From: Vicinamibacterales bacterium
GTDB lineage: Bacteria; Acidobacteriota; Vicinamibacteria; Vicinamibacterales; Fen-181
NCBI GenBank assembly: GCA_036504215.1
Contig: DASXVO010000040.1
Location: 124,001-188,000, forward strand
Length of the DNA stretch: 64,000 nt
Direction of reading: 5' to 3'
Notes under the pieces: model-generated
Seen by the model: only the letters and a program-made list of their open reading frames with translations
What the model was told of the DNA's origin: nothing
The model's database searches: none
Shown: positions 48,743 through 56,785 of the stretch, one piece after another
Layout of the letters: every line of letters begins with the position of its first letter
Position numbering within the stretch: the first letter of the stretch is position 1
Translations under genes and position numbers: made by a program

Positions 48743-49483
48743 ATGCTCGACAGCCACTGCCATTTAGATCGATACCGCGACGCGCGCAGCGTCGCGGAAC
48801 AGGCGGCGGACAAAGGCGTGTTCACGATCGCGGTAACGAATCTCCCGAGTCACTTCAGGGCGGGCCTCCCCCATGTCCGCAAGCTGGCGAAGGTGCGGCT
48901 CGCGCTTGGCCTTCACCCGCTGGCGGCGGCAGAGCATTGTGGCGAGCTCGCCGACTTCGAGGCGTACTTCGCCACCACGTCGTTCATCGGTGAAGTGGGT
49001 CTTGATTACTCGAACGAAGGACGGGCCAGGAGGCAGCGACAGTTGGAGTCCTTTCGCTTCGTCGCCGGCCTGGTGGGTGTGACGCCAAAGGTGGTATCGC
49101 TGCACTCGCGAGGCGCCGAAGCGGACGTATTGGCCGTGCTCGATCAGTTCGGCGTCAAGCGCGCGATCTTCCACTGGTATTCAGGGACGCTAAAGACGCT
49201 CGATGACGTCATCACTGCAGGGCACCTGCTTTCGGTCAATCCGGCCATGATCCGATCGGCGAAGGGCCGGGAGATCATCGCGCGGATTCCGAGAACTCAG
49301 ATCTTGTCCGAAACGGACGGTCCGTATGTTCAAGTGGGCGGCGCTCCTGCGATGCCCTGGGACGTGGCGCTCGTGGAGAAGCATCTGGCGAAGCTCTGGA
49401 ATCTGGCCGTAGGTCAGGCGAGCGCACAGATGTGGTCCAATTTCGTTGCGCTCGTCGACCAGACGCGGCCAGGACTGCGTTAG
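48743..49483 (+). CDS. qatD: TatD-like nuclease, QatD
   Basis: A 246-residue metal-dependent hydrolase of the TatD family: HxH motif LDSHCHLD, metal-bridging E in FIGEVGLDYS, H in VSLHSRGA, FHWYSGT, and the D in LSETDGPYV. This completes the metal site. It starts 2 bases after qatC and ends the operon. The next gene converges from the minus strand; a weak hairpin GATTCA/TGAATC (49533-49552) lies between them. Confidence 0.92.
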   Translation: MLDSHCHLDRYRDARSVAEQAADKGVFTIAVTNLPSHFRAGLPHVRKLAKVRLALGLHPLAAAEHCGELADFEAYFATTSFIGEVGLDYSNEGRARRQRQLESFRFVAGLVGVTPKVVSLHSRGAEADVLAVLDQFGVKRAIFHWYSGTLKTLDDVITAGHLLSVNPAMIRSAKGREIIARIPRTQILSETDGPYVQVGGAPAMPWDVALVEKHLAKLWNLAVGQASAQMWSNFVALVDQTRPGLR

Positions 49484-49664
49484 TCACCATTGTCCCGCAC
49501 CACCTTCCGATTGTGTCGGCGAGTGATCAGAGGATTCAATTGACTGTGAATCTTGATCTGGCGGCGTCGCCGAGAGACCGGACGCGCGTCGCCCCGTAGC
49601 GACAACATCAGATGACCGGCGCTGGCCCCAGGATTCGCGAAAGCACGCCTGGGCTATCCATCGG

Positions 49665-50930
49665 TCAGTCGTCTTGGTCCTCCTCAGAGTCCGTCGTGGA
49701 TGCCGGCAACCTCCACGTGATGAAGCGTTCGACTGCATCCTCCGCATCGAGAAGCGCCCTCGCCGCCGTTATCCGCGATTCGAGTTCCGCCTTGTCGGCT
49801 GGCTCCATTGCTTCGGCGCGACGGCTCAACTCCTCGAGGAGCCCTCGAAGGGCCTGCGCCTCCTTCCACGCTGTCGCGATCGCTCGTAATTCCTCCAGCG
49901 ATCGCTGTCGCGCCTGGGCGCGGGCCTGCGCTCGTTCACGTCTACGCCAGGCCCTGTGTTCGGCTTCTGCCGCCCGCCTCTTTGCCTCCGCACGTTGGTC
50001 GGCTTCCGCGGCCAGTTGGGCAATCTGCGGAGCAGCTGCCTCGAGTGCCGCGGCGATGTCGCCCACGCGAGTCACCAAGTCACCGGGGCCGTCCTCCGGC
50101 CACTGTTGCGACCACTCCGTGTCGTAGATGGGCGAGTACGCCTTCAAAGCGAGATGACCCGTCGTCATGTCCCGCGTCAAGTCCGTCTCGTGCGGCGACT
50201 GGGGAGCATAACGTCTGACCGGTGGAAGGTCAGTGATTCGAACAAACCGGTCGGCTCCAACGCGTCTCACGCGCACGTGTTCGGCAGGCTCGAATAGAGT
50301 CAGGCCGATCCGAATGTCCGAGACGATTGCGATGGTCGCCCGTCCAGGCTCCCAGCTGCGGAGCGTTCCATAGCCGATCACCGGCGCAATCCGCCCGATG
50401 TCCAGTTCAGGCCGCTTGTAGGACGACTCCAGCCGAACGGTGTGCCCGCGATTCTCGAGTTCGTTGAACAGGGCGTTCAACACCATGGCGGCGGCCCTGA
50501 GTGTGCCTTTGGTGACGAAGGCGTCTACAATGTTCCGCTTCGCCGGCCAGAGATAGCCAAGGTCGTCGGGCGAGGCCTGTTCGAGGGAACCCTGCCACGC
50601 GCTGACCAGCGGATGGTGCGCGGAGCCCGGCTTCGGCTTTGCCGCCCTCACCAAGGGCGGTGGGGAGTACTCGGCAAACGATGCGTGCTCGGGTACCGCC
50701 TGGCCGCGAACCCACTCGACTGGATCTCCGGGCTTCGCTGGCGGCAGATCCGGCACCGCCAGCGTCTCGCCAGCGGCCTTGCGCGCCCAATAGCCCCTGG
50801 GCGGGTGCGGAACGTTCAGCGAGTCGCACACGCGCGCGAGGTAGTTGGAGGAGACGTCGAGCTTGCTCGCCACCTTCGTCATCGGCTGTCGCCAGATCTG
50901 TTCGTACAGCGCCTCTCGACGGATCCGCAT
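49665..50930 (-). CDS. GYWA-domain protein with long coiled coil
   Basis: A 421-residue protein. The N-terminal 45 residues are a helix-turn-helix-like domain: LYEQIWRQPMTKVASKLDVS then VCDSLNVPHPPRGYWARKAAG. A middle part (about 120-300) is mixed alpha/beta. The C-terminal 120 residues form an Ala/Glu/Arg-rich coiled coil (DQRAEAKRRAAEAEHRAWRR) and an acidic tail (TTDSEEDQDD). The same opening domain ends the ankyrin protein at 52067-53524. A damaged paralogue of the C-terminal part is at 62321-62790. ATG 50930 is used because the domain starts there; the frame runs on upstream without it. Function unknown. Confidence 0.65.
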   Translation of the reverse strand: MRIRREALYEQIWRQPMTKVASKLDVSSNYLARVCDSLNVPHPPRGYWARKAAGETLAVPDLPPAKPGDPVEWVRGQAVPEHASFAEYSPPPLVRAAKPKPGSAHHPLVSAWQGSLEQASPDDLGYLWPAKRNIVDAFVTKGTLRAAAMVLNALFNELENRGHTVRLESSYKRPELDIGRIAPVIGYGTLRSWEPGRATIAIVSDIRIGLTLFEPAEHVRVRRVGADRFVRITDLPPVRRYAPQSPHETDLTRDMTTGHLALKAYSPIYDTEWSQQWPEDGPGDLVTRVGDIAAALEAAAPQIAQLAAEADQRAEAKRRAAEAEHRAWRRRERAQARAQARQRSLEELRAIATAWKEAQALRGLLEELSRRAEAMEPADKAELESRITAARALLDAEDAVERFITWRLPASTTDSEEDQDD

Positions 50931-51017
50931 ATTGCGGTAGGTACTACCACGGTTGCCACATGGCGCGCATCCCGCGGTCCCGGTTGACGTCGTCCCGAAC
51001 GATGGTATCGTCTCCGA

Positions 51018-51422
51018 GTGTCTCGTCGCTGGACCCCGGCCACTATTGCGCCTGAGGACCTGCCACTCGTCGTTCTCTGGAAGGAGATGCTCGCTGCCAC
51101 AGGCATTCCGGAGTATCGGGCATGGCAGCTGGTTCAGGAAGACTCGTTTCCGATCCCGCGTCTTCCCTACCACGGGTACCAGGCACGTGGTCGACGCCGA
51201 AAAACGGGACGCCGCGAAGTCGACGCGACGAGCCTCACCTTCTCCAAGCCGCAGGTCTGGAAGTTTATCGCTCTCGATGAACACGAGCGCGCGCGCCTCA
51301 CCATGCTCGACTATGAACGACCGCGGTGTTGCCATTGTCCGCTTCACTGCCCGCCGCATGGTACGGTTCAAGCTCCGCACTCGTACGCGGACCGCTTCAA
51401 GCGGCGCTGGTGGCAGGAATGA
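51018..51422 (+). CDS. AlpA/MerR-like small DNA-binding protein with Cys cluster
   Basis: A 134-residue protein with a helix-turn-helix-like opening (LVVLWKEMLAATGIPEYRAW) that resembles excisionase/AlpA domains: P-E-Y-x-x-x-x-L then PIPRLPYHG. The C-terminal part has CCHCPLHCPPHG, a Cys/His cluster that may bind zinc. GTG 51018 is the start. Its stop overlaps the next start (ATGA). It diverges from the GYWA-domain gene. Not recognised beyond the fold guess. Confidence 0.6.
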   Translation: MSRRWTPATIAPEDLPLVVLWKEMLAATGIPEYRAWQLVQEDSFPIPRLPYHGYQARGRRRKTGRREVDATSLTFSKPQVWKFIALDEHERARLTMLDYERPRCCHCPLHCPPHGTVQAPHSYADRFKRRWWQE

Positions 51423-51979
51423 AAGCCCCTTCGCCGCCCAAGTCGGTGGACGAGATTCCCGCGGTATGCCTCGAAGCGGACCTGGCAAGCATCTTCCGGC
51501 TTCCCCTTTCGCACGTGAAGATGTGGCGTCGCGTGCCGGACCTTCTACCGTTTCCACCGCTTCCGTGGCTCGATCGCCAGTTGCGCGTGAGCGGATGTGT
51601 CGTCGCCTGGTTCTTGGCGCAGGAAGACGGGGAGTACTACCGCACGTTCACCGGACCGCTCAAGAAGCAGGCCGGCACGAATCGGCGGACACCGCTGCCT
51701 TGGTGGCGTCTGACCGCGCCCCACGAGCCGAGGTTCTGGGCGCGGCCTCTCGAGGGTGAACGGCCGACGCTCTCCCTGAAGGCCGTGGCACAGACGCTCC
51801 GCGTCAGCCCCAGTTGCCTTCGAAGGGCTGTCAGAGATCCAGAGTTCCCAATGCCACCGGCCGTTGCCAGACCGTTGAGATGGACGCAAAGGCAGATGGA
51901 CCGCCTGTTGTGGGCACCCCCAGATCACGAGGAGCATCTGCGGCGGGCTAGACCGGTGACTCGAAGGCGCTCGCGCTAG
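51419..51979 (+). CDS. tandem AlpA-like DNA-binding protein
   Basis: A 186-residue protein with two AlpA/excisionase-like units: LASIFRLPLSHVKMWRRVPD with PFPPLPWLD, and LSLKAVAQTLRVSPSCLRRA with PMPPAVARPLRWTQRQMD. The P-x-P before an LRW is the usual AlpA wing. It is coupled to the preceding gene (ATGA). These proteins often control excision or transcription in mobile elements; here they may regulate the ankyrin and GYWA-domain genes. Confidence 0.6.
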   Translation: MKAPSPPKSVDEIPAVCLEADLASIFRLPLSHVKMWRRVPDLLPFPPLPWLDRQLRVSGCVVAWFLAQEDGEYYRTFTGPLKKQAGTNRRTPLPWWRLTAPHEPRFWARPLEGERPTLSLKAVAQTLRVSPSCLRRAVRDPEFPMPPAVARPLRWTQRQMDRLLWAPPDHEEHLRRARPVTRRRSR

Positions 51980-52066
51980 CCTATGGCGAACGCCGGGAGT
52001 CGAGGGCGAATTGAGGCGCCCTCCAAGCCGTCCTCCCTTGGGCGCTCCCGAACAGGGAGGTATCCA

Positions 52067-53524
52067 GTGAGCGATCCGCTGTCGCCGGACGACGCCAAGG
52101 AGCTGGTGCGACTTTGTGAGGCAGGAAGGCTCTACGAAGTCGAAGAGTGGATTCGGTCCGGCCGGTCGATTCTGGTCCCCAAGGAGATCAGGAAGACGCC
52201 GTTGGGCGTTGCGATGTCCACTGGCTTCCACAGCCTAGTCGAACTGCTTCTCCGTCACGAACAGAGCCAGGTAGCCAAGGACTCCGTACTCCGGGAGGCG
52301 TTGTTGTTCGACCGTCGGGCATTCGTCGAACTGGCTCTGACGCACGGCGCCGATATTCGGTCCGTGCCGCTCCTCGATGTTCTTCTGACCGCCGATCGTG
52401 CCATCGTTGCGAGGTTCCTCGAGCTGGGAGCGGACCCGGTAACGGGCTATCCGTTTGCCCACGCTTTCCACCAACTGCGAGTGAAGACCGTAATCGGCTC
52501 CTACTTGGACTGCCGCAGGAGCCGGCCGGACATCGCGGCCGATCTGCAGGAGCAGATAGACATCGCTCTCCGTCAGTTCTGCCAAGAGGGAAATCTGAAG
52601 TGGGTGAGTCTATTGATGTGGGCGGGCGGAAATCCACGATCACGCGGCCCCGTCCTGGATGATCTCGAAAACGCCGACAATCCTGAATTCCACACAACGG
52701 CCCTGGAGGAAGCGGCTTGGAGCCGCAACGTCAAGGTGCTGAAGCGGCTCAAGCCCGTTAGCAGCGACAACTTCCCCGTGCTGCTCGACAAGGCAGCGTT
52801 CGGCGCCGATCGAGACACGCTCGCCTATCTCCTCGACCTGGGGGCGAATCCGAACGACCGAGCGGATGGAGGCTCCAGCGCGCTCGACGCGTGCATCCGA
52901 TATGTCCGCTGGGACAACTTCAGAGCCCGGAACCCCTACGGGGCCGCTCGTCAGCCTTCCGCATACAAGGTGTCAAGCGGGTGTGACGCGATCAAGCTGC
53001 TGCTGCAGCAGGGAGCGATGTGGAAGCCGGATCCATCGACCCTAAACGCTACGAGACACATCTTGTACCGGCTCGAGCCTGAGGTGTCCGTCGAACTGCT
53101 CGGTCGGCTGCTGAAGAACGAAAACGGCGAGGCGGCCGTGCAAGAGCTTCTGCGTGTGGCGCAGATGCGCCAGCACGTTGCCCGATGCCACGAGCAACTG
53201 TCGCGTCTCGGACTCATTCTCCCCGGGCGTCGGGTGAACAAAGTGGAAAAGGAAGTGCGCCGCGATCTGCCGGCATGGATGCGACGCTTCGACCGGAAGA
53301 CGCTCTACGAGGAAATCTGGGCCGAACCCGCCGAGAAGGTGGCTGCCCGGTACGGACTTTCCGGCGTGGCGATCGCCAAGGTGTGCCGATGGCTCAAGAT
53401 CCCAAAGCCGCCCCGCGGCTACTGGGCCAAGAAGGCGGCCGGTCAGCGAACGCCGGCGAGGCCGAAGCTCCCGCAGTCCGAGGCAAAGACCACCTCCGCA
53501 AGAACTCGGCCGAGCACAAGGTGA
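52067..53524 (+). CDS. ankyrin-repeat protein with C-terminal GYWA domain
   Basis: A 485-residue protein. Ankyrin-like repeats span about 10-330 (TPLGVAMSTGFHSLVELLLRH; LLTADRAIVARFLELGADP; ALEEAAWSRNVKVLKRLK; FGADRDTLAYLLDLGANP). The C-terminal 60 residues carry TLYEEIWAEPAEKVAARYGLS and then VCRWLKIPKPPRGYWAKKAAG, the domain also found at the N-terminus of the divergent protein at 49665-50930. GTG 52067 is preferred because GGGAGG lies just upstream; an ATG at 51983 would add 28 low-complexity residues. Ankyrins suggest protein binding. Function unknown. Confidence 0.7.
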   Translation: MSDPLSPDDAKELVRLCEAGRLYEVEEWIRSGRSILVPKEIRKTPLGVAMSTGFHSLVELLLRHEQSQVAKDSVLREALLFDRRAFVELALTHGADIRSVPLLDVLLTADRAIVARFLELGADPVTGYPFAHAFHQLRVKTVIGSYLDCRRSRPDIAADLQEQIDIALRQFCQEGNLKWVSLLMWAGGNPRSRGPVLDDLENADNPEFHTTALEEAAWSRNVKVLKRLKPVSSDNFPVLLDKAAFGADRDTLAYLLDLGANPNDRADGGSSALDACIRYVRWDNFRARNPYGAARQPSAYKVSSGCDAIKLLLQQGAMWKPDPSTLNATRHILYRLEPEVSVELLGRLLKNENGEAAVQELLRVAQMRQHVARCHEQLSRLGLILPGRRVNKVEKEVRRDLPAWMRRFDRKTLYEEIWAEPAEKVAARYGLSGVAIAKVCRWLKIPKPPRGYWAKKAAGQRTPARPKLPQSEAKTTSARTRPSTR

Positions 53525-53572
53525 CGCCGACTCACTGGCCTGGTAACCACAAGAGCGCACGAGATCGACGGA

Positions 53573-54835
53573 ATGCCCAAGAAAGAACGGCAGAGGGACT
53601 CGATCACGTCCCCTGCTAGAAAGCAGCCGCCGCCAGAGTATCGACCCTCCGACGACGGAGGGACGCTCTTTCGCGCCCTTCTCGAGGCCACCCCAGGACG
53701 GCGAGGCCAACGCGGACAGTTCTGCATGGAGGGGCGACTCCGCAGGATGACTCCCGAACTCGAGGAAGACATAGCCCACCTGCTCGCGCAAGCGGCCGTC
53801 GCCGATTTCAGAAAGAGACAATCTGAGGGCACATTGAACCAACCGGAAGGCACCGAGAGAGCCCCTACGCACGGTGGCCCGGCGGAGTATGTCGACTATC
53901 TGACGGACCGACTGTGGCTCTACCGAGCGCTGCGGTTTGGCGATCACGACGAGTTGTTCGACAGGAGGTACGCTGCCAGTCCGAACCCGCCGGTCTTCAA
54001 CAAGGAGTCGGAAGCCCAGAACGTCGTGGTGTCTCGAGAACCAGCCAAGGCTGCCGCTGTTCGTGCGCTCATCCCTCAGAAGAGGCGCCATCGATGGTTT
54101 CGGTCGATGAAGAGCTCCCAGGCCTTGGCCCTTAGCATCTTCGGAAATCTGAAGATTCTCGGTCACTCCGACGTGCTCGAAGCAGTTGCGTCCGATGGCA
54201 ACGGCGGCCCCGCGTTCGGTCCCGGCCCAATCCTCGCCAACAGCATTGTGCTCGAGCATGACGCGAAGCTGCCAGGTGAACGGACCAGTACGAGCATCGA
54301 TGTGTTGATCGCGGGGGATAGCACAGTGTGCGTAGAGTGCAAGCTCACCGAGTCCGAAGTCGGCCGCTGTTCCCGCGCACTCCTTCCTCCGGCCAGCGAT
54401 CGCCACTGCGGCGGACAGAATCCGTTGAATGCGACCGGGCTGCGCTGTCCACTTGCCGACCTGGGCGTCAAGTACTGGGAGGAGGTGCCGACTGTCGTGA
54501 ACATCAACAAGTGGCACGGCCGCCGTGATTGTCCAATGTGCGAACCCTACCAGTTGATCCGCAACATCCTGGCGGCAAACCGGCCTGGCTGCTCGCGAGG
54601 GCACGCGCTTCTCATCTACGATGCTCGGAATCCAGCCTTCCGACCGCGCAGGAACGGAACCTTCGAGGTGCTTCAGGAGGCGTTACTGGATCCCACCGTC
54701 CTTCGCCGATGCTCGTGGCAGTCGATCCTCTCGGCCATGATGGATCGCCCGGTCCTTGAAGGTTTGGTGCTGGAGGTCGAGCTGAAGTACGGGCTGATCC
54801 CATGGGCGCAGCCTCCGTCAGCTGTCGCGCGGTGA
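53573..54835 (+). CDS. PGN_0703-like putative restriction endonuclease
   Basis: A 420-residue protein. The core reads HRWFRSMKSSQALALSIFGN, then STSIDVLIAG (D) and TVCVECKLTESEVGRCS (E-x-K), a PD-(D/E)XK-type site. Cysteines and histidines follow (RHCGGQN, LRCPLAD, DCPMCEP), then PYQLIRNILAA. These are the features of the PGN_0703 putative restriction endonuclease group. It lies 49 bases after the ankyrin gene and before Gabija. No methylase is near, so it is not a standard type II pair. The N-terminal 70 residues are basic and disordered. Confidence 0.72.
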   Translation: MPKKERQRDSITSPARKQPPPEYRPSDDGGTLFRALLEATPGRRGQRGQFCMEGRLRRMTPELEEDIAHLLAQAAVADFRKRQSEGTLNQPEGTERAPTHGGPAEYVDYLTDRLWLYRALRFGDHDELFDRRYAASPNPPVFNKESEAQNVVVSREPAKAAAVRALIPQKRRHRWFRSMKSSQALALSIFGNLKILGHSDVLEAVASDGNGGPAFGPGPILANSIVLEHDAKLPGERTSTSIDVLIAGDSTVCVECKLTESEVGRCSRALLPPASDRHCGGQNPLNATGLRCPLADLGVKYWEEVPTVVNINKWHGRRDCPMCEPYQLIRNILAANRPGCSRGHALLIYDARNPAFRPRRNGTFEVLQEALLDPTVLRRCSWQSILSAMMDRPVLEGLVLEVELKYGLIPWAQPPSAVAR

Positions 54836-54856
54836 GGTCTCTGCTCTGTCGGACGT

Positions 54857-54885
54857 TTGCCAGGGCGTCCCAGCGAGAGTATCTT
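54857..54885 (+). promoter_or_regulatory. predicted promoter of the Gabija pair
   Basis: TTGCCA (54857-54862), 17 bases, TATCTT (54880-54885), about 100 bases before gajA and just after the preceding stop. Spacing and match support a sigma70-type promoter. Confidence 0.42.
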
Positions 54886-54985
54886 GCTTCCGCACTCGCG
54901 ACCTCTTCGTTCGGTTGCTGTCTCCAGCAATGACGAATTCAAGCCTGAAGGGAACGAAGCGCGCGCCCATGCCAGGGAAACTGAA

Positions 54986-56785
54986 ATGGAACTCTCGAGA
55001 ATCTCCGTTTCCAATTTTCGGAACTTCTCAGCACTTGACGTTGAGCTGAACGGCAACGTCGTCGTGGTGGGTGAGAACCGAGTCGGAAAGAGCAACCTTC
55101 TCTACGCGCTCCGCCTTCTGCTGGACCCCACCCTCCCCGACAGCGCCCGCCAACTGACCTTGTCCGATTTCTGGGACGGCCTCAACGTCCCTTGGGCCGA
55201 CAAGAGAATCACGATCGCCGTTGAGATCGCCGAATTCGAGGGCGACCTCGACGTGCTGGCCTTGCTTACAGACTATCGGCTTAACGACGACCCGCACAGG
55301 GCGCGTCTGGTGTACGAGTTTCGGCCCCGTGCGGACCTTGACGCACAGCCGACGTCCGAAGAGGATTTCGAGTTCATCTGCTATGGCGGTGAGGATGAGG
55401 CCAATCGCTTCGGCCACGACCTGCGCCGGAGACTCACGCTAGACGTGCTTCCGGCACTCCGGGATGCGGAGGGCGACCTCGCGGTATGGCGCCGCTCTCC
55501 GCTGCGGCCGCTGATCGAGAAGGCCTTCAGCGCCATCGCGGGCGATGACATCCAAGAGATTGCCGACGCAGTGCAGACCGCGACGGAGAAGATGGGCGAA
55601 TTCGAAGATGTGAAGGCTCTGGAAGAGGACATCGGTACGCTGTTCACCGAGATGAGCGGTTCACGACAGGACATTAAGCCGCGGCTCGGCTTCGGCCCGA
55701 CGGACCCGGCGCGCCTCTATCGGACGATCAGGCTGCTGATCGACGAGGGCGCGCGGTCGATTGCCGACGCCAGTCTCGGTTCTGCCAATCTCGTATTCCT
55801 CACGCTCAAGATGCTCGAGTTGCGGCAGATGCTGGCCGAGAACAAGCGGGACCATACCTTTCTTTGCATCGAGGAGCCGGAAGCGCACCTCCATCCTCAC
55901 CTGCAGCGGTCGGTCTACCGGCACCTGTTCTCAAGCGTTCGGCGAGAGGGAGCCGAGGAGCAACCGCTATCTGTCTTTCTCACCACGCATTCGCCTCACA
56001 TTGCGAGTGTCGCGCCCATCCGGTCGTTGCTCCTGCTGAAGGACGTTGGAGACGCGGGCACCGTAGGGGCTTCGACCGCCGCGGCACCGCTCGACGAGGA
56101 TGAAGCGGCGGATCTCGCGCGGTACCTTGATGTGACGCGTGCCGAAATCCTCTTCGCCAGAGGTGTCGTCCTCGTCGAGGGTGATGCTGAGAGATTCCTC
56201 ATCCCGGCGTTTGCTAAGGAGATGGGGCTCTCGCTTGACCACCTTGGCATCACCGTTTGCTCGGTGGCCGGGACGAACTTCAAACCGTATGCGAAGTTCC
56301 TGACGGCTCTCAGGATCCCGTTCTCGATACTGACAGACTGGGATCCACGAGACAACGGCCGGGCTCTGGGCTTCAATCGGGCCGCGAATTTGGTGCGCGC
56401 CATCTCGCGCGTGCCGACAGGCGAGGTTCCCGATGCCGTTAAAGATCGGCTCGATGAGGCCGACGACGAGCACTTGCGTGAGATTGCAGCCGAGTTCGGA
56501 ATCTTCATGGACGATGAAACCCTGGAGGTCGATCTGTTCCGCGACAACGACCTCCGCGGCATTGTTATCGAGACGCTTCGGGAGGGCACCTTCGGTACCG
56601 CATCAAGGACCCTGATCGATCGTTGGGAGTCAGATCCGGAGGCGCTCGTCGTCGCAAGATTTCTGTCTATGGTCGAGTCCGTCGGGAAGGGACGCTTCGC
56701 GCAGCGGCTTGTGTCGCGGCTGGAAGGCCAAGCACCGCCGGTCTTTGTCCGCGACGCGATCACCTTCGTGAGGGACCGTGTCTGA
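54986..56785 (+). CDS. gajA: Gabija GajA: OLD-family ATPase with TOPRIM nuclease
   Basis: A 599-residue protein. The ABC-type ATPase has ISVSNFRNFSALDVEL and Walker A VVGENRVGKSNLLYAL (K35), with signature and Walker B parts split by helices; LCIEEPEAHLHPHLQ is the Walker B/D-loop. TOPRIM acidic residues are E398 in VLVEGDAERF and D451/D453 in LTDWD. In Gabija, GajA is a site-specific DNA-nicking nuclease kept inactive by nucleotides until phage infection depletes them. The next gene is GajB. ATG 54986 has AGGGAAA upstream; the long frame extends 43 codons further back but lacks the family start. Confidence 0.88.
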   Translation: MELSRISVSNFRNFSALDVELNGNVVVVGENRVGKSNLLYALRLLLDPTLPDSARQLTLSDFWDGLNVPWADKRITIAVEIAEFEGDLDVLALLTDYRLNDDPHRARLVYEFRPRADLDAQPTSEEDFEFICYGGEDEANRFGHDLRRRLTLDVLPALRDAEGDLAVWRRSPLRPLIEKAFSAIAGDDIQEIADAVQTATEKMGEFEDVKALEEDIGTLFTEMSGSRQDIKPRLGFGPTDPARLYRTIRLLIDEGARSIADASLGSANLVFLTLKMLELRQMLAENKRDHTFLCIEEPEAHLHPHLQRSVYRHLFSSVRREGAEEQPLSVFLTTHSPHIASVAPIRSLLLLKDVGDAGTVGASTAAAPLDEDEAADLARYLDVTRAEILFARGVVLVEGDAERFLIPAFAKEMGLSLDHLGITVCSVAGTNFKPYAKFLTALRIPFSILTDWDPRDNGRALGFNRAANLVRAISRVPTGEVPDAVKDRLDEADDEHLREIAAEFGIFMDDETLEVDLFRDNDLRGIVIETLREGTFGTASRTLIDRWESDPEALVVARFLSMVESVGKGRFAQRLVSRLEGQAPPVFVRDAITFVRDRV

